Positions 43,774 to 52,762 of a stretch of DNA of 64,000 nucleotides are shown here, piece by piece. This DNA comes from Alkalimonas delamerensis (GTDB taxonomy: Bacteria > Pseudomonadota > Gammaproteobacteria > Enterobacterales > Alteromonadaceae). The stretch is from contig NZ_JAUZVY010000006.1 in the NCBI RefSeq assembly GCF_030717955.1, positions 1 to 64,000 on the forward strand, written 5' to 3'. The notes beneath the pieces were generated by a model, which saw only the letters and a program-made list of their open reading frames with translations, ran no database searches and was not told where the DNA came from. Made by a program: the position numbers and the translations under genes. Each line of letters starts with the position of its first letter. Within the stretch, counting starts at the first letter, position 1.

Positions 43774-44513
43774 ACACAGCTATTGTGTACCGTAAAGAAG
43801 CCTGGTACGACTTACTTAGCGTTTGGCGCACCCCAGGCTTTGTGATCCCGAGTCTGGCTTTTCCGATTATTTTTTATTTGTTTTTTGGTGTCTTTTTAAA
43901 TACCGGCGCAGCCAGCGTCTATATGCTGGTGACCTACGCCTGCTTTGGCATTATGGGGCCGGCGATGTTTAATTTCGCTATAAACATTGCCAGCGATAGA
44001 GCTCATGGCTGGCTAACCTTGAAACGACTATCGCCAATGCCGTTTGGGGCCTATTTGCTGGCCAAGCTTAGTACCGCCTTGGTGTTTGCACTGGTGATTA
44101 TTGTCGTACTCTTTAGCATCGCCGCGCTGTTGGCCGATGTGCGCCTAGTCACCACCCAGTGGTTGCTGCTGGCGCTGACTCTGTTGCTCGGAACCTTGCC
44201 TTTTGCCTTCATCGGACTGATTTTAGGCTTGAGCCTGAGTGATAAAGCTGCCCCTGGTGTGGTGAATCTGTTGTACCTGCCGATGGCCTTTTTGTCCGGC
44301 CTGTGGCTACCCATCACCTCACTTCCCCAGCTACTGCAGCTGACCGCCTGGTTCTGGCCCAGCTATCATTTGTCGCAAATTGGCCTGAAGGTAATTGCGA
44401 TGGATCAGGGGTATACGCTTTGGTTGCACCTGCTGATCCTGCTGCTAAGCACCCTGCTGCTGGCCGCCCTGGCAAGCTGGTTGTTCCAGCGCCTGACTGA
44501 AGAAAAAGCATGA
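43770..44513 (+). CDS. ABC-2 exporter permease subunit
   Basis: 247 residues with six predicted membrane helices in the ABC-2 arrangement and the typical late motif LPMAFLSGLWLPITSLP before the last helices. Partner of the ATPase gene with which it overlaps by 4 bases. Operon: hydrolase, ATPase, permease. Confidence 0.92.
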   Translation: MNTAIVYRKEAWYDLLSVWRTPGFVIPSLAFPIIFYLFFGVFLNTGAASVYMLVTYACFGIMGPAMFNFAINIASDRAHGWLTLKRLSPMPFGAYLLAKLSTALVFALVIIVVLFSIAALLADVRLVTTQWLLLALTLLLGTLPFAFIGLILGLSLSDKAAPGVVNLLYLPMAFLSGLWLPITSLPQLLQLTAWFWPSYHLSQIGLKVIAMDQGYTLWLHLLILLLSTLLLAALASWLFQRLTEEKA

Positions 44514-44679
44514 AGTTCAGGATCAGTATTCTTGCAGCACTGCGAGCAGTTCTGTTTGATGACTTTCTGCCTCAGCCTGCGACGACAGAGATGGGAACAA
44601 CAATGCTGTATGAGCCCTACCCCCTATACAAAGGAGATCTCTCAGACTAGACTGAAAAAAAATTGCTAAGGAAATCACT

Positions 44680-45003
44680 ATGCGCCTTGTATTTAGTGTG
44701 TTGGTCTTGTTATTGCCACTGACGTTCATGACTTTTTCGGCCGAAGCCTGTGGCTTCCGACTGAGTGATGGCCGCTTGCTCAGCTGCGGCATGAGCCGGA
44801 TTGAGTTGCTGGACAGGGCCGGTGAGCCGCTGAGCAAAGATGTGGAAGTGCATGCAGTGAGCAATGAACCCGCCGTGGCTGGTCGGCGGGTTGAAACCTG
44901 GTCTTACATTGTTAAGGGCGATATTGGCGGCAACTACCTGGTCAGTATCCGGCTGGAAAATGGCCGGGTCACCGCCATTGAAAGCCAGCAGCAGCGGCGT
45001 TAG
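44680..45003 (+). CDS. DUF2845 periplasmic protein
   Basis: 107 residues: signal peptide (to about FSAEA-C), then a short domain with FRLSDGRLLSCGMSRIELLDRAGEP and two cysteines (positions about 24 and 36), the DUF2845 pattern. The E-L-L-D-R-A-G-E-P piece resembles the small outer-membrane assembly (SmpA/OmlA-like) fold. Function unknown. A 165-base spacer separates it from the ABC operon. Confidence 0.8.
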   Translation: MRLVFSVLVLLLPLTFMTFSAEACGFRLSDGRLLSCGMSRIELLDRAGEPLSKDVEVHAVSNEPAVAGRRVETWSYIVKGDIGGNYLVSIRLENGRVTAIESQQQRR

Positions 45004-45023
45004 CTTTCGATCATCTGCAGGCC

Positions 45024-45554
45024 CTAATCGCAGTCTGCGCTTAGCCATTTCCCCTGCTGCTGCATGGTCATCCGTTCGGCACGACCATTCACTTCGGTGC
45101 TAAACTCGGCATGGCCGCGATAGGCCCGCCGGTTTTCCAGCACCATCTCTCCCTGTCCCTGAGACGGCGGGTTGGTCTGACACTGAAAACTAAACTCAAA
45201 ACGATTGTCGCCTTTCGGCGTTAAGGTTTGCTCACAACCATCCTGCTGCGGCAGGCTGCCCTGCTCTATATCCTGCTGGGTTAAACAAACCCGTATCGAA
45301 GAGCTGGTACCGCCGAAGCGAATGCCTTGCTGTTCCAACATCGACTCCATCATTCGTCGCTGCGCTGCTGGCAAACTATCCAGCTGGCGCTGCGCTTCGG
45401 CCATGGCACGTTCAAGCTCGCCACTCTCACTTTGCATACTGAAACTGTGCTCCCACAAGCCCGGATCCATCTCCAGCTGGACCGAAGCCGCTGGCAAGGC
45501 GCACGAAAAAAACAATGCCAGCAAAGCTGGCAGTCCAAAAGGTAAAGCTTTCAT
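45024..45554 (-). CDS. DUF3617 periplasmic protein
   Basis: 176 residues from the ATG at 45554 (AAGGA eight bases upstream); an ATG at 45563 sits too close to it. Signal peptide (to about PAA-S), then the DUF3617 features: MDPGLWEHSFSM near the start, IRVCLTQQDIE, and cysteines at QDGCEQ, FQCQT and SADCD. Function unknown; periplasmic. Convergent with the DUF2845 gene. Confidence 0.82.
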   Translation of the reverse strand: MKALPFGLPALLALFFSCALPAASVQLEMDPGLWEHSFSMQSESGELERAMAEAQRQLDSLPAAQRRMMESMLEQQGIRFGGTSSSIRVCLTQQDIEQGSLPQQDGCEQTLTPKGDNRFEFSFQCQTNPPSQGQGEMVLENRRAYRGHAEFSTEVNGRAERMTMQQQGKWLSADCD

Positions 45555-45718
45555 ATAAATCATCCTTGTTGTTGATTAAACCCCTCAAAATCAGTACGGC
45601 ATGGCTCTGATCCCTGCAAAGCCTGCGCTCACACAAAGCCGTTGCGTGACGCAGCACCGATACTAAGCCTAGTTGCGATTGCCGCACGAATCAAACCTGT
45701 CCAGAACCTTCGATTGCT

Positions 45719-47047
45719 TTAAGCGGCAAAACGCAGCCCGGATTCTTCGCCGCGCTGCCAAACGCAGACCGCTTTTCGCAAGCCCGTTTTCTCAAAAGCC
45801 AGCTGCATCCGGGTACCCGGTGGAATTTTTTTGCTGCAACGCAGCCGCACGCCTCCTTGCTCACTGTAATCCATCACCTGACACTCAAAGGCTTCGGTGG
45901 TCAGAAACAAACGCGCCAGTTCCTGCTCGGCCCTTGGCTGCAGGCGCGGGAACTCCCGACGCTCCTTCCCATCACCACTGGTGCTGGCCCTTGTTGTTGC
46001 AGCAGCGGAAGGAATAGCGGCCTGATACTCAGCCAAGGTTTGCGGCAAGTCAGGATTCCGTGGTCGGTAATAGCCGGACTCTATCCGCTGATAGACGCTG
46101 GGATGCACCCGAACTTGCACAGCAGGCTCAGCAGAGCGGCCTTGCAGCCGTCGAATGTAGACCCCATTGTTGAGCAATGCCAGCAAACGGTATGGCCAGC
46201 CGTAAGAGTCATGTTCTCTTTGCATGGCGGCTGGCCGCAGCTCCTGCTCCAGGTAAGCCTCATCAAAGCTCAGGCCTAGTGCCCGCGCTTTTTCCAGCAT
46301 CCACTCCAGGCAGATATCGGACAAGCCGGTGCGTGGGTAGCCACCGCCAATGTCCGAGTGAACACCGGCAAACCAGCATTGCTCCACCTGCTGATCGGGC
46401 TGGATCTCGCCGGTCCACAAGTCTGGCGCAAAGGGTTCCCGTTTTTCATCCAGCGCCAGCGCATGGTAACCGTGCTTGACCAAAGGACTGAGGTGGGTAT
46501 CAAAAAAGCCAATCCGCTTTTGCCCCAGATGATTGAGGGCCAATACCGGGACGCCCAAAGCTCCCACCGTATCAAACACACCCAGCATGCGGATTTCTGG
46601 CCGGTAATTAAACTGATACGGATTGCTCAACCACTTTTCAGAGCGTAACTCAGGCGGGGTTCGGTAATAGGCATAAGCATCGCCCAGTTCAGCCAGCTGC
46701 TGTTTGTTGACCAGCCCCAAGGCATGCACCATACCTACCACGGCTCGGGCCGTATAAGCGCCCCGGCTAAAGCCAAAGCAGTAGATGTCATCTCCTGGCT
46801 GGTAATTGTGCGCCAAAAAGCGGTAAGCACGCAGCACATTGCGGGCCAGCCCGATGCCAAAAGCCCCACCTAAAAAGCGGTCCACTGCGCCCAGTGTGCC
46901 AACACCCTGATCGTAGAAAACCACCTGATGGCGGCCATCTTCTGCCATCGGCTGGATAGCCCGGGCTATCTTGACGATATTGGTAGGGTTCTGCTGCGGC
47001 TCATTCCAGGTGCCGTCGCAGCATAGAATAATGCGTTTTGGGGTCAT
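45719..47047 (-). CDS. DUF2235 alpha/beta-hydrolase fused to a C-terminal PilZ domain
   Basis: 442 residues from the ATG at 47047 with a strong AGGAGG seven bases upstream. The first ~310 residues are DUF2235 (T6SS Tle1-like phospholipase relatives): FCCDGTWNEP-type start (LCCDGTWNEPQQNPTNI), nucleophile GFSRGAYTAR (Ser94), and VHSDIGGGYP. After a linker, residues 362-442 form a PilZ domain with both c-di-GMP motifs: Arg364-x3-Arg368 and Asp393-x-Ser395-x2-Gly398. No signal peptide, so cytoplasmic unless secreted. The natural reading is an esterase or lipase activity controlled by c-di-GMP. No T6SS genes are nearby. Confidence 0.9.
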   Translation of the reverse strand: MTPKRIILCCDGTWNEPQQNPTNIVKIARAIQPMAEDGRHQVVFYDQGVGTLGAVDRFLGGAFGIGLARNVLRAYRFLAHNYQPGDDIYCFGFSRGAYTARAVVGMVHALGLVNKQQLAELGDAYAYYRTPPELRSEKWLSNPYQFNYRPEIRMLGVFDTVGALGVPVLALNHLGQKRIGFFDTHLSPLVKHGYHALALDEKREPFAPDLWTGEIQPDQQVEQCWFAGVHSDIGGGYPRTGLSDICLEWMLEKARALGLSFDEAYLEQELRPAAMQREHDSYGWPYRLLALLNNGVYIRRLQGRSAEPAVQVRVHPSVYQRIESGYYRPRNPDLPQTLAEYQAAIPSAAATTRASTSGDGKERREFPRLQPRAEQELARLFLTTEAFECQVMDYSEQGGVRLRCSKKIPPGTRMQLAFEKTGLRKAVCVWQRGEESGLRFAA

Positions 47048-47191
47048 GGCGATGCCTCCTTTGCGTGGCACAATTTTTCCGTTGCACAATGGCATACCGT
47101 CAAGCGGTGACTACGCCTGTATTTAGCATAGTCCAAGCTGGTTAAAAAACACACAGCCTTATTGGCTATTTTTCTTTACCCTCTCACTGCG

Positions 47192-47854
47192 TTACCAGGG
47201 CAGCGCTTCTCCGCTGCTGTGGAAAAACTGGCCACTGTTGCTGGCATCAAGCGCCTTGATGCGCTCGACCAGGCGGCGGGCGGCTTCATCCGGGCTGATA
47301 TCACCGGCAAAGCCCACCATCTGGGTTTTGACAAAGCCCGGATGGTAAATACCGACATAAATCTGCTGACTGGCAAGGTCCTGGCTTAATGAAACACTGG
47401 CCGCATTCAGCGCAGCCTTGGCCATCCGGTAACCGTAATAAGCCCCGGAGCCATTGTCACTGATAGACCCCATCCGACTGGTGATCATCGCAATCTTGCC
47501 GCCTTGTTTTAACGCCGGCAGCATGGCATGGCTAAGCACCAAAGGAGCCACCGCATCAACCTGAAACTGCGCCTGAATGCGTGCAAGATCCAGATCAGTC
47601 AAGGTTTCATTGCTGAAGATACCGGCATTGTTGATCAACAGATCCACCGAATCCGGGGCAAACTGCTGTGCGACCTGTTGCAGCTGTTCAGGCTGACTGA
47701 AATCAATGCTGCTGTGTACCGTCACATCCAGATCCGCCAGCTCCGCCGATAGGGTGCGGCAGATCACCGTCACCTGACAGCCCTGGGCCAGGTATTGTTT
47801 TACCAGGGACAAACCAATACCACGGTTTCCACCGGTAATGACAACATGTTGCAT
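47192..47854 (-). CDS. Short-chain dehydrogenase/reductase
   Basis: 220 residues, classical SDR: TGGNRGIG cofactor motif at the N-terminus, NNAG (about 74-77), catalytic Ser in MITSRMGS, and YxxxK in YYGYRMAKAAL. The Arg after the glycine motif and CRT at the second strand end suggest NADP(H). Substrate unknown. AGGAG lies six bases before the ATG. It follows the AtoE-like gene by 52 bases on the same strand. Confidence 0.9.
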   Translation of the reverse strand: MQHVVITGGNRGIGLSLVKQYLAQGCQVTVICRTLSAELADLDVTVHSSIDFSQPEQLQQVAQQFAPDSVDLLINNAGIFSNETLTDLDLARIQAQFQVDAVAPLVLSHAMLPALKQGGKIAMITSRMGSISDNGSGAYYGYRMAKAALNAASVSLSQDLASQQIYVGIYHPGFVKTQMVGFAGDISPDEAARRLVERIKALDASNSGQFFHSSGEALPW

Positions 47855-47906
47855 GAAAAACTCCTGTTCTGTTCAATCTAAAGAAACCATTACGGCTGCA
47901 GACCGA

Positions 47907-49214
47907 TCAATACCAGCTTAGCACAGCGGCAATCACCAGGCCGGTCAGCAGCAGCTGCAGCAGACAAAAACCCATAATATCTTTCGCCTTTAAGCCGGCA
48001 ATGGCCAGCACCGGCAAAGCCCAAAAAGGCTGAATCAGGTTGGTCCAGGCATCGCCCCAGGCAATGGCCATCGCCACCCGCTCGATGTCGGCCCCCAGCT
48101 CCAGGGCCGCCGGTAACATCACCGGCGCCTGCACCGCCCACTGACCACCGCCAGAGGGTACAAAAATATTCACCAGCCCAGCGCTCAAAAAGCTCCACAG
48201 TGGCAAAGACTCGCTGCTGGCAAAACCGGCAAAGGCCTGGGAGAGGCTCTGGGCCATGCCCGATTGGACCATCACCGCCATCATGCCGGCGTAAAATGGA
48301 AACTGCAGCAAAATGCCGGCACTGCCACCAATTGCTTGCTGCAAACTGTTGAGCAGGTTGCGCGGACTTTGGTGCAGAAAAACAGCCGCAAATAAAAATA
48401 GAAAGTTGACACTGTTTAAATTCAGCCCACCGCCATCGCTAAAATACAGCCACAAGTAACCAAGTCCCAGACCACCGAACAGCCAGCCGAGCCAGCGGCT
48501 GTGCTCCAATTGCTCAGCCGGGCGCTCTGGCCCAGATGCAGCTTGAACCGGCTCAGCCAGTTTGGCAGGATCCACGAAAACCGATTCGCCTTTATTCGGT
48601 AGCATCAAGCGGTTCAGCAAAGGGATCAAGAGTACCAACAACAGTGTCAATGTCAGGTTAAAGCCAGAGAAGATGGTCTGGCTGGTTGGGATCACCCCGA
48701 TCAGGTTTTCAGCAAAATGCCCTTCGGTGGCAATGGTCAAAGGCACAGAGCCGGCCAGACCACCGTGCCAGACCACAAAACCGGAATAAGCACTGGCCAC
48801 CAACAGCCGGTAATCCACCGCCACCCGCCGTGCCAGCGCTTTGGCAAAAAAAGCACCGACCACCAGACCAAAGCCCCAATTCAGCCAACTGGCCATCAGC
48901 GCCACCAGGGTCACCAGCACAATGGCCGTACCGGCACTCTGCACCTTGGCAGCCAACCCATCCAACGCTCGCTGCACCAGAGGTGTGGTGGCCAGTAAAA
49001 AACCAGTCACCAGCACCAGCATCATCTGCATGGCAAAACCCAGCAAGCCCCAAAAACCATCGCCCCAGTACTGTAGAACCGCCAAAGGCGACTGCTGTTG
49101 TAGGGTTACTGCCAGTGCAAAGACCAGCAGCGTCAACAACAGCACCAGCACAAAAGGATCCGGCAGGTAACGCTCGGTCAGGCGAACGAAGGGTTTGGAG
49201 AGGTTACGCAGCAT
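47907..49214 (-). CDS. atoE: AtoE-family short-chain fatty acid transporter
   Basis: 435 residues from the ATG at 49214, which aligns with the family N-terminus (RLTERYLPDPFVLVLLLTLL). About ten to twelve membrane helices; characteristic segments are SWLNWGFGLVVGAFFAK, YSGFVVWHGGLAGSVPL and FVPSGGGQWAVQAPVM. Imports short-chain fatty acids such as acetoacetate or butyrate. No ato catabolic genes are nearby. No clear ribosome binding site. Confidence 0.9.
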   Translation of the reverse strand: MLRNLSKPFVRLTERYLPDPFVLVLLLTLLVFALAVTLQQQSPLAVLQYWGDGFWGLLGFAMQMMLVLVTGFLLATTPLVQRALDGLAAKVQSAGTAIVLVTLVALMASWLNWGFGLVVGAFFAKALARRVAVDYRLLVASAYSGFVVWHGGLAGSVPLTIATEGHFAENLIGVIPTSQTIFSGFNLTLTLLLVLLIPLLNRLMLPNKGESVFVDPAKLAEPVQAASGPERPAEQLEHSRWLGWLFGGLGLGYLWLYFSDGGGLNLNSVNFLFLFAAVFLHQSPRNLLNSLQQAIGGSAGILLQFPFYAGMMAVMVQSGMAQSLSQAFAGFASSESLPLWSFLSAGLVNIFVPSGGGQWAVQAPVMLPAALELGADIERVAMAIAWGDAWTNLIQPFWALPVLAIAGLKAKDIMGFCLLQLLLTGLVIAAVLSWY

Positions 49215-49296
49215 GCTGAGCAATTCATTGGAGAAACATGAATTTAGCCTAACGGCTTTGGCCGTCGAGTGCCAGCGTTTCACGCCAGCTCCGACC

Positions 49297-49327
49297 ATAA
49301 AAAAACCCTGCCTCAGGGGCAGGGTTC
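49297..49327 (-). terminator. Rho-independent terminator after the DUF4168 gene
   Basis: AACCCTGCC (49304-49312) pairs with GGCAGGGTT (49318-49326); on the minus strand seven T follow. It terminates the DUF4168 transcript before the AtoE gene. Confidence 0.88.
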
Positions 49328-49344
49328 ATTGTTGCAAGCTGCGG

Positions 49345-49716
49345 TTACGAATCAGCGCGCGACATGCTCAGAATACGATCACGCAGTTCTTCGTCTTGCT
49401 GGGCTTGTTGCGCAATGGCGTTGTACTGGGCAGCGGTTAAGCCTGCAGCTTCCACGGCCTCAACCATTTCGTTTTGTGCTTGTTGCTGAATTTGCTGAGC
49501 CTGCTCAGCACTTTCAGCATTCTGGAACTGGGCTTCATACTTGGCACCGATCTCACCAATGGCATCCATCGCCATGGTAAATTGCAATAATTTCGCTTCG
49601 GTGATTTCAACCTGTTGCTGCTGCGGCTGCATCGCAGCCGGATCGGCTTGCGCGACACCTAAAGACACAGTGGCAGAAAAAGCGGCAAGGCAAAGGGCAA
49701 TGGCTGTTTTTTTCAT
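49345..49716 (-). CDS. DUF4168 periplasmic protein
   Basis: 123 residues: signal peptide (to about AQA-D), then a Gln/Glu/Ala-rich helical domain with ITEAKLLQFTMAMDAIGEI and LTAAQYNAIAQQAQQDEEL, matching DUF4168. Probably a small periplasmic helical protein; function unknown. Divergent from the sensor kinase gene at 49884; own terminator follows. Confidence 0.85.
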   Translation of the reverse strand: MKKTAIALCLAAFSATVSLGVAQADPAAMQPQQQQVEITEAKLLQFTMAMDAIGEIGAKYEAQFQNAESAEQAQQIQQQAQNEMVEAVEAAGLTAAQYNAIAQQAQQDEELRDRILSMSRADS

Positions 49717-49883
49717 AGTAACACTCCTGTAGTTTGCATTCGCCTACTGTATTGCCAAAGTCATGCCAACACGAAAATAAAATTTATCTATTTGTTTTTA
49801 AAGGAGAAGTATTGGTATCTTCTCGCGCTTGCTGTGCCATGCCAGCAATTGATGTATACTAAGGATACACTTTTGGAGGCTAT

Positions 49884-51371
49884 GTGACATTATTATCCAA
49901 CCTGCGCCGCTGGCCGCAAGCCAGCCTGCAACGACGACTGCTGCTTTTTGTCATCCTGCCAATGCTGTTGCTGGTTGGCCTGACCATCCGCTTTGGTCTG
50001 GCCCTGACTTCAGAGCTGGTGACCGACAGCTTACGCACCGATCTAGAACTGATTGGCCGGGCGATTCGGGTGCCCATCAGCGATGCACTGCTGCAACACG
50101 ATCTGGCCGCCATTGAGGCGCATCTGGAGTCGGTGTTCACCATTGGCCGGGTCTATGGCGCTTCCGTCTACGATACCGATGGCCGCCTGGTTGCAGCGAC
50201 CGGAGTCACCGAAACCGACTTATCCGACAGTCAATTGGCCTCAGAGGTGGTCCGCACCGGTTTGCAGCAAGATGGCTACCGCTCCGTCTCCGGTCGCTCC
50301 TTGTACTCGCACTTTTTACCGGTGATCGACCGCAGCGGCCAAATCCATGGCCTGCTGCAAATTAACCGCAAAGGCAGTGACTTTGAAACCAGCCTGGCCC
50401 GGATGACCACATTGGCCTGGCTCAGCTGGCTGGCGCTGGCGCTGTTGAGCTTGCTGATTATGTGGCGCGGTCATCACAGAGCCATCGGTGAGCCGGTACG
50501 CCGCCTGGTGGCCAGCATGCGCCAGGTCGCTGCCGGCGACACTGGGCACCGGGCGGAGCAACAAGGCCCGGCCGAGCTGAGCGAAGTAGCCGCCGGCTTA
50601 AACCAGATGCTGGATGACATCAGCCAGGCACAACAGCAACTGCTGCAACAACAACAACAACAGCGGCAGATGGAGCAGCAACTGAAAAAGCAAGAAACCA
50701 TGGCTGCCATTGGTCAGGTCGTCAGTGGGGTGGCTCACGAGCTGGGTGCCCCGCTCAGTGTGATTGATGGCCGGGCGCAACGGCTGGCCCGCATGCAGCC
50801 CGATGCCGAGTGCCAGCGTCAACTGGATGCCATCCGTGGCCAGGTGCAGCGGCTCAGCCGCATGGTCAAACAATTGCAGGCCTTTGCGCATACGCCGGTT
50901 GCCAACTGGCAGCGCACCCCGCTGCCCACCTTGTTGCAACAAGCCCTGACCAGCATCAGCTTTGAGCTGCAACCGACACAGCCGGAGCCAAGGCTTACCG
51001 GCTCTTGTCCTGATTTGCTGCTGTATCTGGATCCCGACCGCTTTGAGCTGGCCCTGGTCAATGGCTTACGCAACGCCATTCAGGCAGCCGATTCAGCGGT
51101 CTGTTTAAGCGTCAGCCTGCAGCACGATTGGCTGCACCTGATTATTGAAGACGATGGCCCTGGTTTAGCTGAAGCGCAAAGTGCCAGCAGCGTGATGCAA
51201 CCCTTTGTCTCAACCAAGCCTGCCGGTCAGGGGACTGGCCTGGGTCTTGCGATAGTTCAGCAAATTATGCAGGAGCACCAGGGCAAGGTAGAGCTCAGCA
51301 ACCGACCACAGGGAGGCTGCCGCTTAACACTAAGCCTGCCACTGCCCCCAACCAAGGAAACACAGCCATGA
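49884..51371 (+). CDS. Sensor histidine kinase with HAMP (NtrB-like partner)
   Basis: 495 residues from GTG at 49884 (GGAGG four bases upstream). Two membrane helices (about 20-40 and 173-192) enclose a periplasmic sensor domain; then HAMP (about 195-245), a Gln-rich coiled coil, HisKA with VSGVAHELGAPLSVIDGRAQ (phospho-acceptor His about 290, HELGAP instead of the usual HELRTP) and HATPase (NGLRNAIQAA, EDDGPGL, GTGLGLAIV). A TATACT -10-like hexamer is at 49855-49860. Its stop overlaps the regulator's ATG (ATGA), so the two form a phosphorelay pair. Confidence 0.92.
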   Translation: MTLLSNLRRWPQASLQRRLLLFVILPMLLLVGLTIRFGLALTSELVTDSLRTDLELIGRAIRVPISDALLQHDLAAIEAHLESVFTIGRVYGASVYDTDGRLVAATGVTETDLSDSQLASEVVRTGLQQDGYRSVSGRSLYSHFLPVIDRSGQIHGLLQINRKGSDFETSLARMTTLAWLSWLALALLSLLIMWRGHHRAIGEPVRRLVASMRQVAAGDTGHRAEQQGPAELSEVAAGLNQMLDDISQAQQQLLQQQQQQRQMEQQLKKQETMAAIGQVVSGVAHELGAPLSVIDGRAQRLARMQPDAECQRQLDAIRGQVQRLSRMVKQLQAFAHTPVANWQRTPLPTLLQQALTSISFELQPTQPEPRLTGSCPDLLLYLDPDRFELALVNGLRNAIQAADSAVCLSVSLQHDWLHLIIEDDGPGLAEAQSASSVMQPFVSTKPAGQGTGLGLAIVQQIMQEHQGKVELSNRPQGGCRLTLSLPLPPTKETQP

Positions 51372-52762
51372 ACGCATCCCCTTGCCGTCTGGCCATAGTC
51401 GAGGACGATCCAGCGCTGCTCGAGCTGCTGCAAGAAGAACTGACCGGGCAAGGTTATCTGGTAACGGCCTTTAGCCAGGCAGAGGATTTGCTGGCCCTGT
51501 TGCCAGAGCAGCCCTTTGCACTGGTGATCAGTGACATCCAGTTGCCAGGTATCAGCGGGCTGGAACTGCTGAGCCGTTTAAAGCAGCAGCCATCCGCACC
51601 GGCCTTATTGCTGATCACGGCCTTTGGCACCGTCCGTCAGGCGGTGGCGGCATTAAAGCAAGGTGCCGACGATTTTCTGACCAAACCGCTGGACCTGGAT
51701 CACCTGACTTTGTCGGTGCAGCGCCTGCTCAATCACCAGGCGCTGCAGCGAGAGGTTCAGCAATTACGGCAACAACAGGCCGGGCCAGCCGGTATGATTG
51801 GCCAAAGCCGGGCCATGCGTCGCTTGTATCAACAAATCGCCCAGGTAGCACCGGCGCAGGGGGCAGTATTGATTCTGGGTGAAAGTGGCAGTGGCAAAGA
51901 ACTGGTTGCCCGGGCCATTCACCAGCAAAGTAGCCGCAGCAAACAAGCCTTTATTGCGGTGAACTGTGCCGGCATCCCGGCTGAATTGATGGAAAGCGAG
52001 TTTTTTGGGCATGCTGCCGGTGCTTTTACCGGCGCCAGACACAGCCGGGCAGGCTTGTTAAAAGAAGCCGATGGCGGCACCTTGCTGCTGGATGAAATTG
52101 CCGAAATGCCTTTGTTGCTGCAAGCCAAGCTATTGCGGGTACTGCAGGAAGGGAAGATCCGTCCGGTCGGCAGCGATCAGGAAGAGCAGATCGATGTGCG
52201 AATTTTAGCCGCCACCCATCAGGATCTGGACGAGAAAGTCGCGGCCGGTGACTTTAGGGCCGATTTGTTTTACCGGCTGGAGACCTTCAGCCTCTCGATA
52301 CCGCCACTGCGAGAGCGCGCCGACGATCTGGAGCTGCTGGCTCAGACGTTCTTGCAGCGTCTGCAGCAACAACAAAACAAAGCAGTGCAGCGACTCAGTA
52401 GCGAAGCACTGGACTGCCTGTACCGCTATCCCTTCCCCGGCAATGTGCGGGAGTTGCAAAACGCCATAGAGCGTGGTTTTACCTTTGCCAGTGGCACCGA
52501 AATTCAGGCCGATGACTTGCCCCGCCGTATCCTCAGCTATCAGCCGGAGGCCAGCCAGCAACCGCAGAGCCATACCAGCTGGCCCAGTTTGCAGCAGGTT
52601 CAGTTGAATTACATCCGCCAGGTGCTACAACATACCGGTGGCAACAAACAAAAAGCAGCGCAGCTGCTCGGTATCACCCGCCGCACCCTGTATCGCTGGC
52701 TGGAAAACACCGAGCCCACCGCTGCAGACACAGAAGACAGCCCGAATGACAATGCCCACTAA
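51368..52762 (+). CDS. Sigma-54-dependent response regulator (NtrC family)
   Basis: 464 residues: receiver with phospho-acceptor Asp56 in ISDIQLPGISG, AAA+ domain with Walker A GESGSGKE (about 171-178), the sigma-54 contacting GAFTGA loop (about 218-223), Walker B LLLDEIAE and a C-terminal Fis-type helix-turn-helix (QLNYIRQVLQHTGGNKQKAAQLLGITRRTLYRWL). It activates sigma-54 promoters; targets not visible here. Operon with the preceding kinase; the kinase-like gene overlaps its 3' end by 17 bases. Confidence 0.95.
   Translation: MNASPCRLAIVEDDPALLELLQEELTGQGYLVTAFSQAEDLLALLPEQPFALVISDIQLPGISGLELLSRLKQQPSAPALLLITAFGTVRQAVAALKQGADDFLTKPLDLDHLTLSVQRLLNHQALQREVQQLRQQQAGPAGMIGQSRAMRRLYQQIAQVAPAQGAVLILGESGSGKELVARAIHQQSSRSKQAFIAVNCAGIPAELMESEFFGHAAGAFTGARHSRAGLLKEADGGTLLLDEIAEMPLLLQAKLLRVLQEGKIRPVGSDQEEQIDVRILAATHQDLDEKVAAGDFRADLFYRLETFSLSIPPLRERADDLELLAQTFLQRLQQQQNKAVQRLSSEALDCLYRYPFPGNVRELQNAIERGFTFASGTEIQADDLPRRILSYQPEASQQPQSHTSWPSLQQVQLNYIRQVLQHTGGNKQKAAQLLGITRRTLYRWLENTEPTAADTEDSPNDNAH

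Noticed and set aside
44514..44679. Possible small RNA between the ABC permease and DUF2845 genes
   Set aside because: No promoter-terminator pair is visible; only a short GAGATCTC palindrome.
45719..47047. Assignment of the DUF2235 gene as a T6SS effector
   Set aside because: No VgrG, Hcp, PAAR or immunity gene nearby, and a PilZ domain is present; a cytoplasmic role is more likely.
50640..50666. CAA/CAG-rich run as a microsatellite
   Set aside because: It encodes the Gln-rich coiled coil after the HAMP domain of the sensor kinase and stays in frame; ordinary coding sequence.
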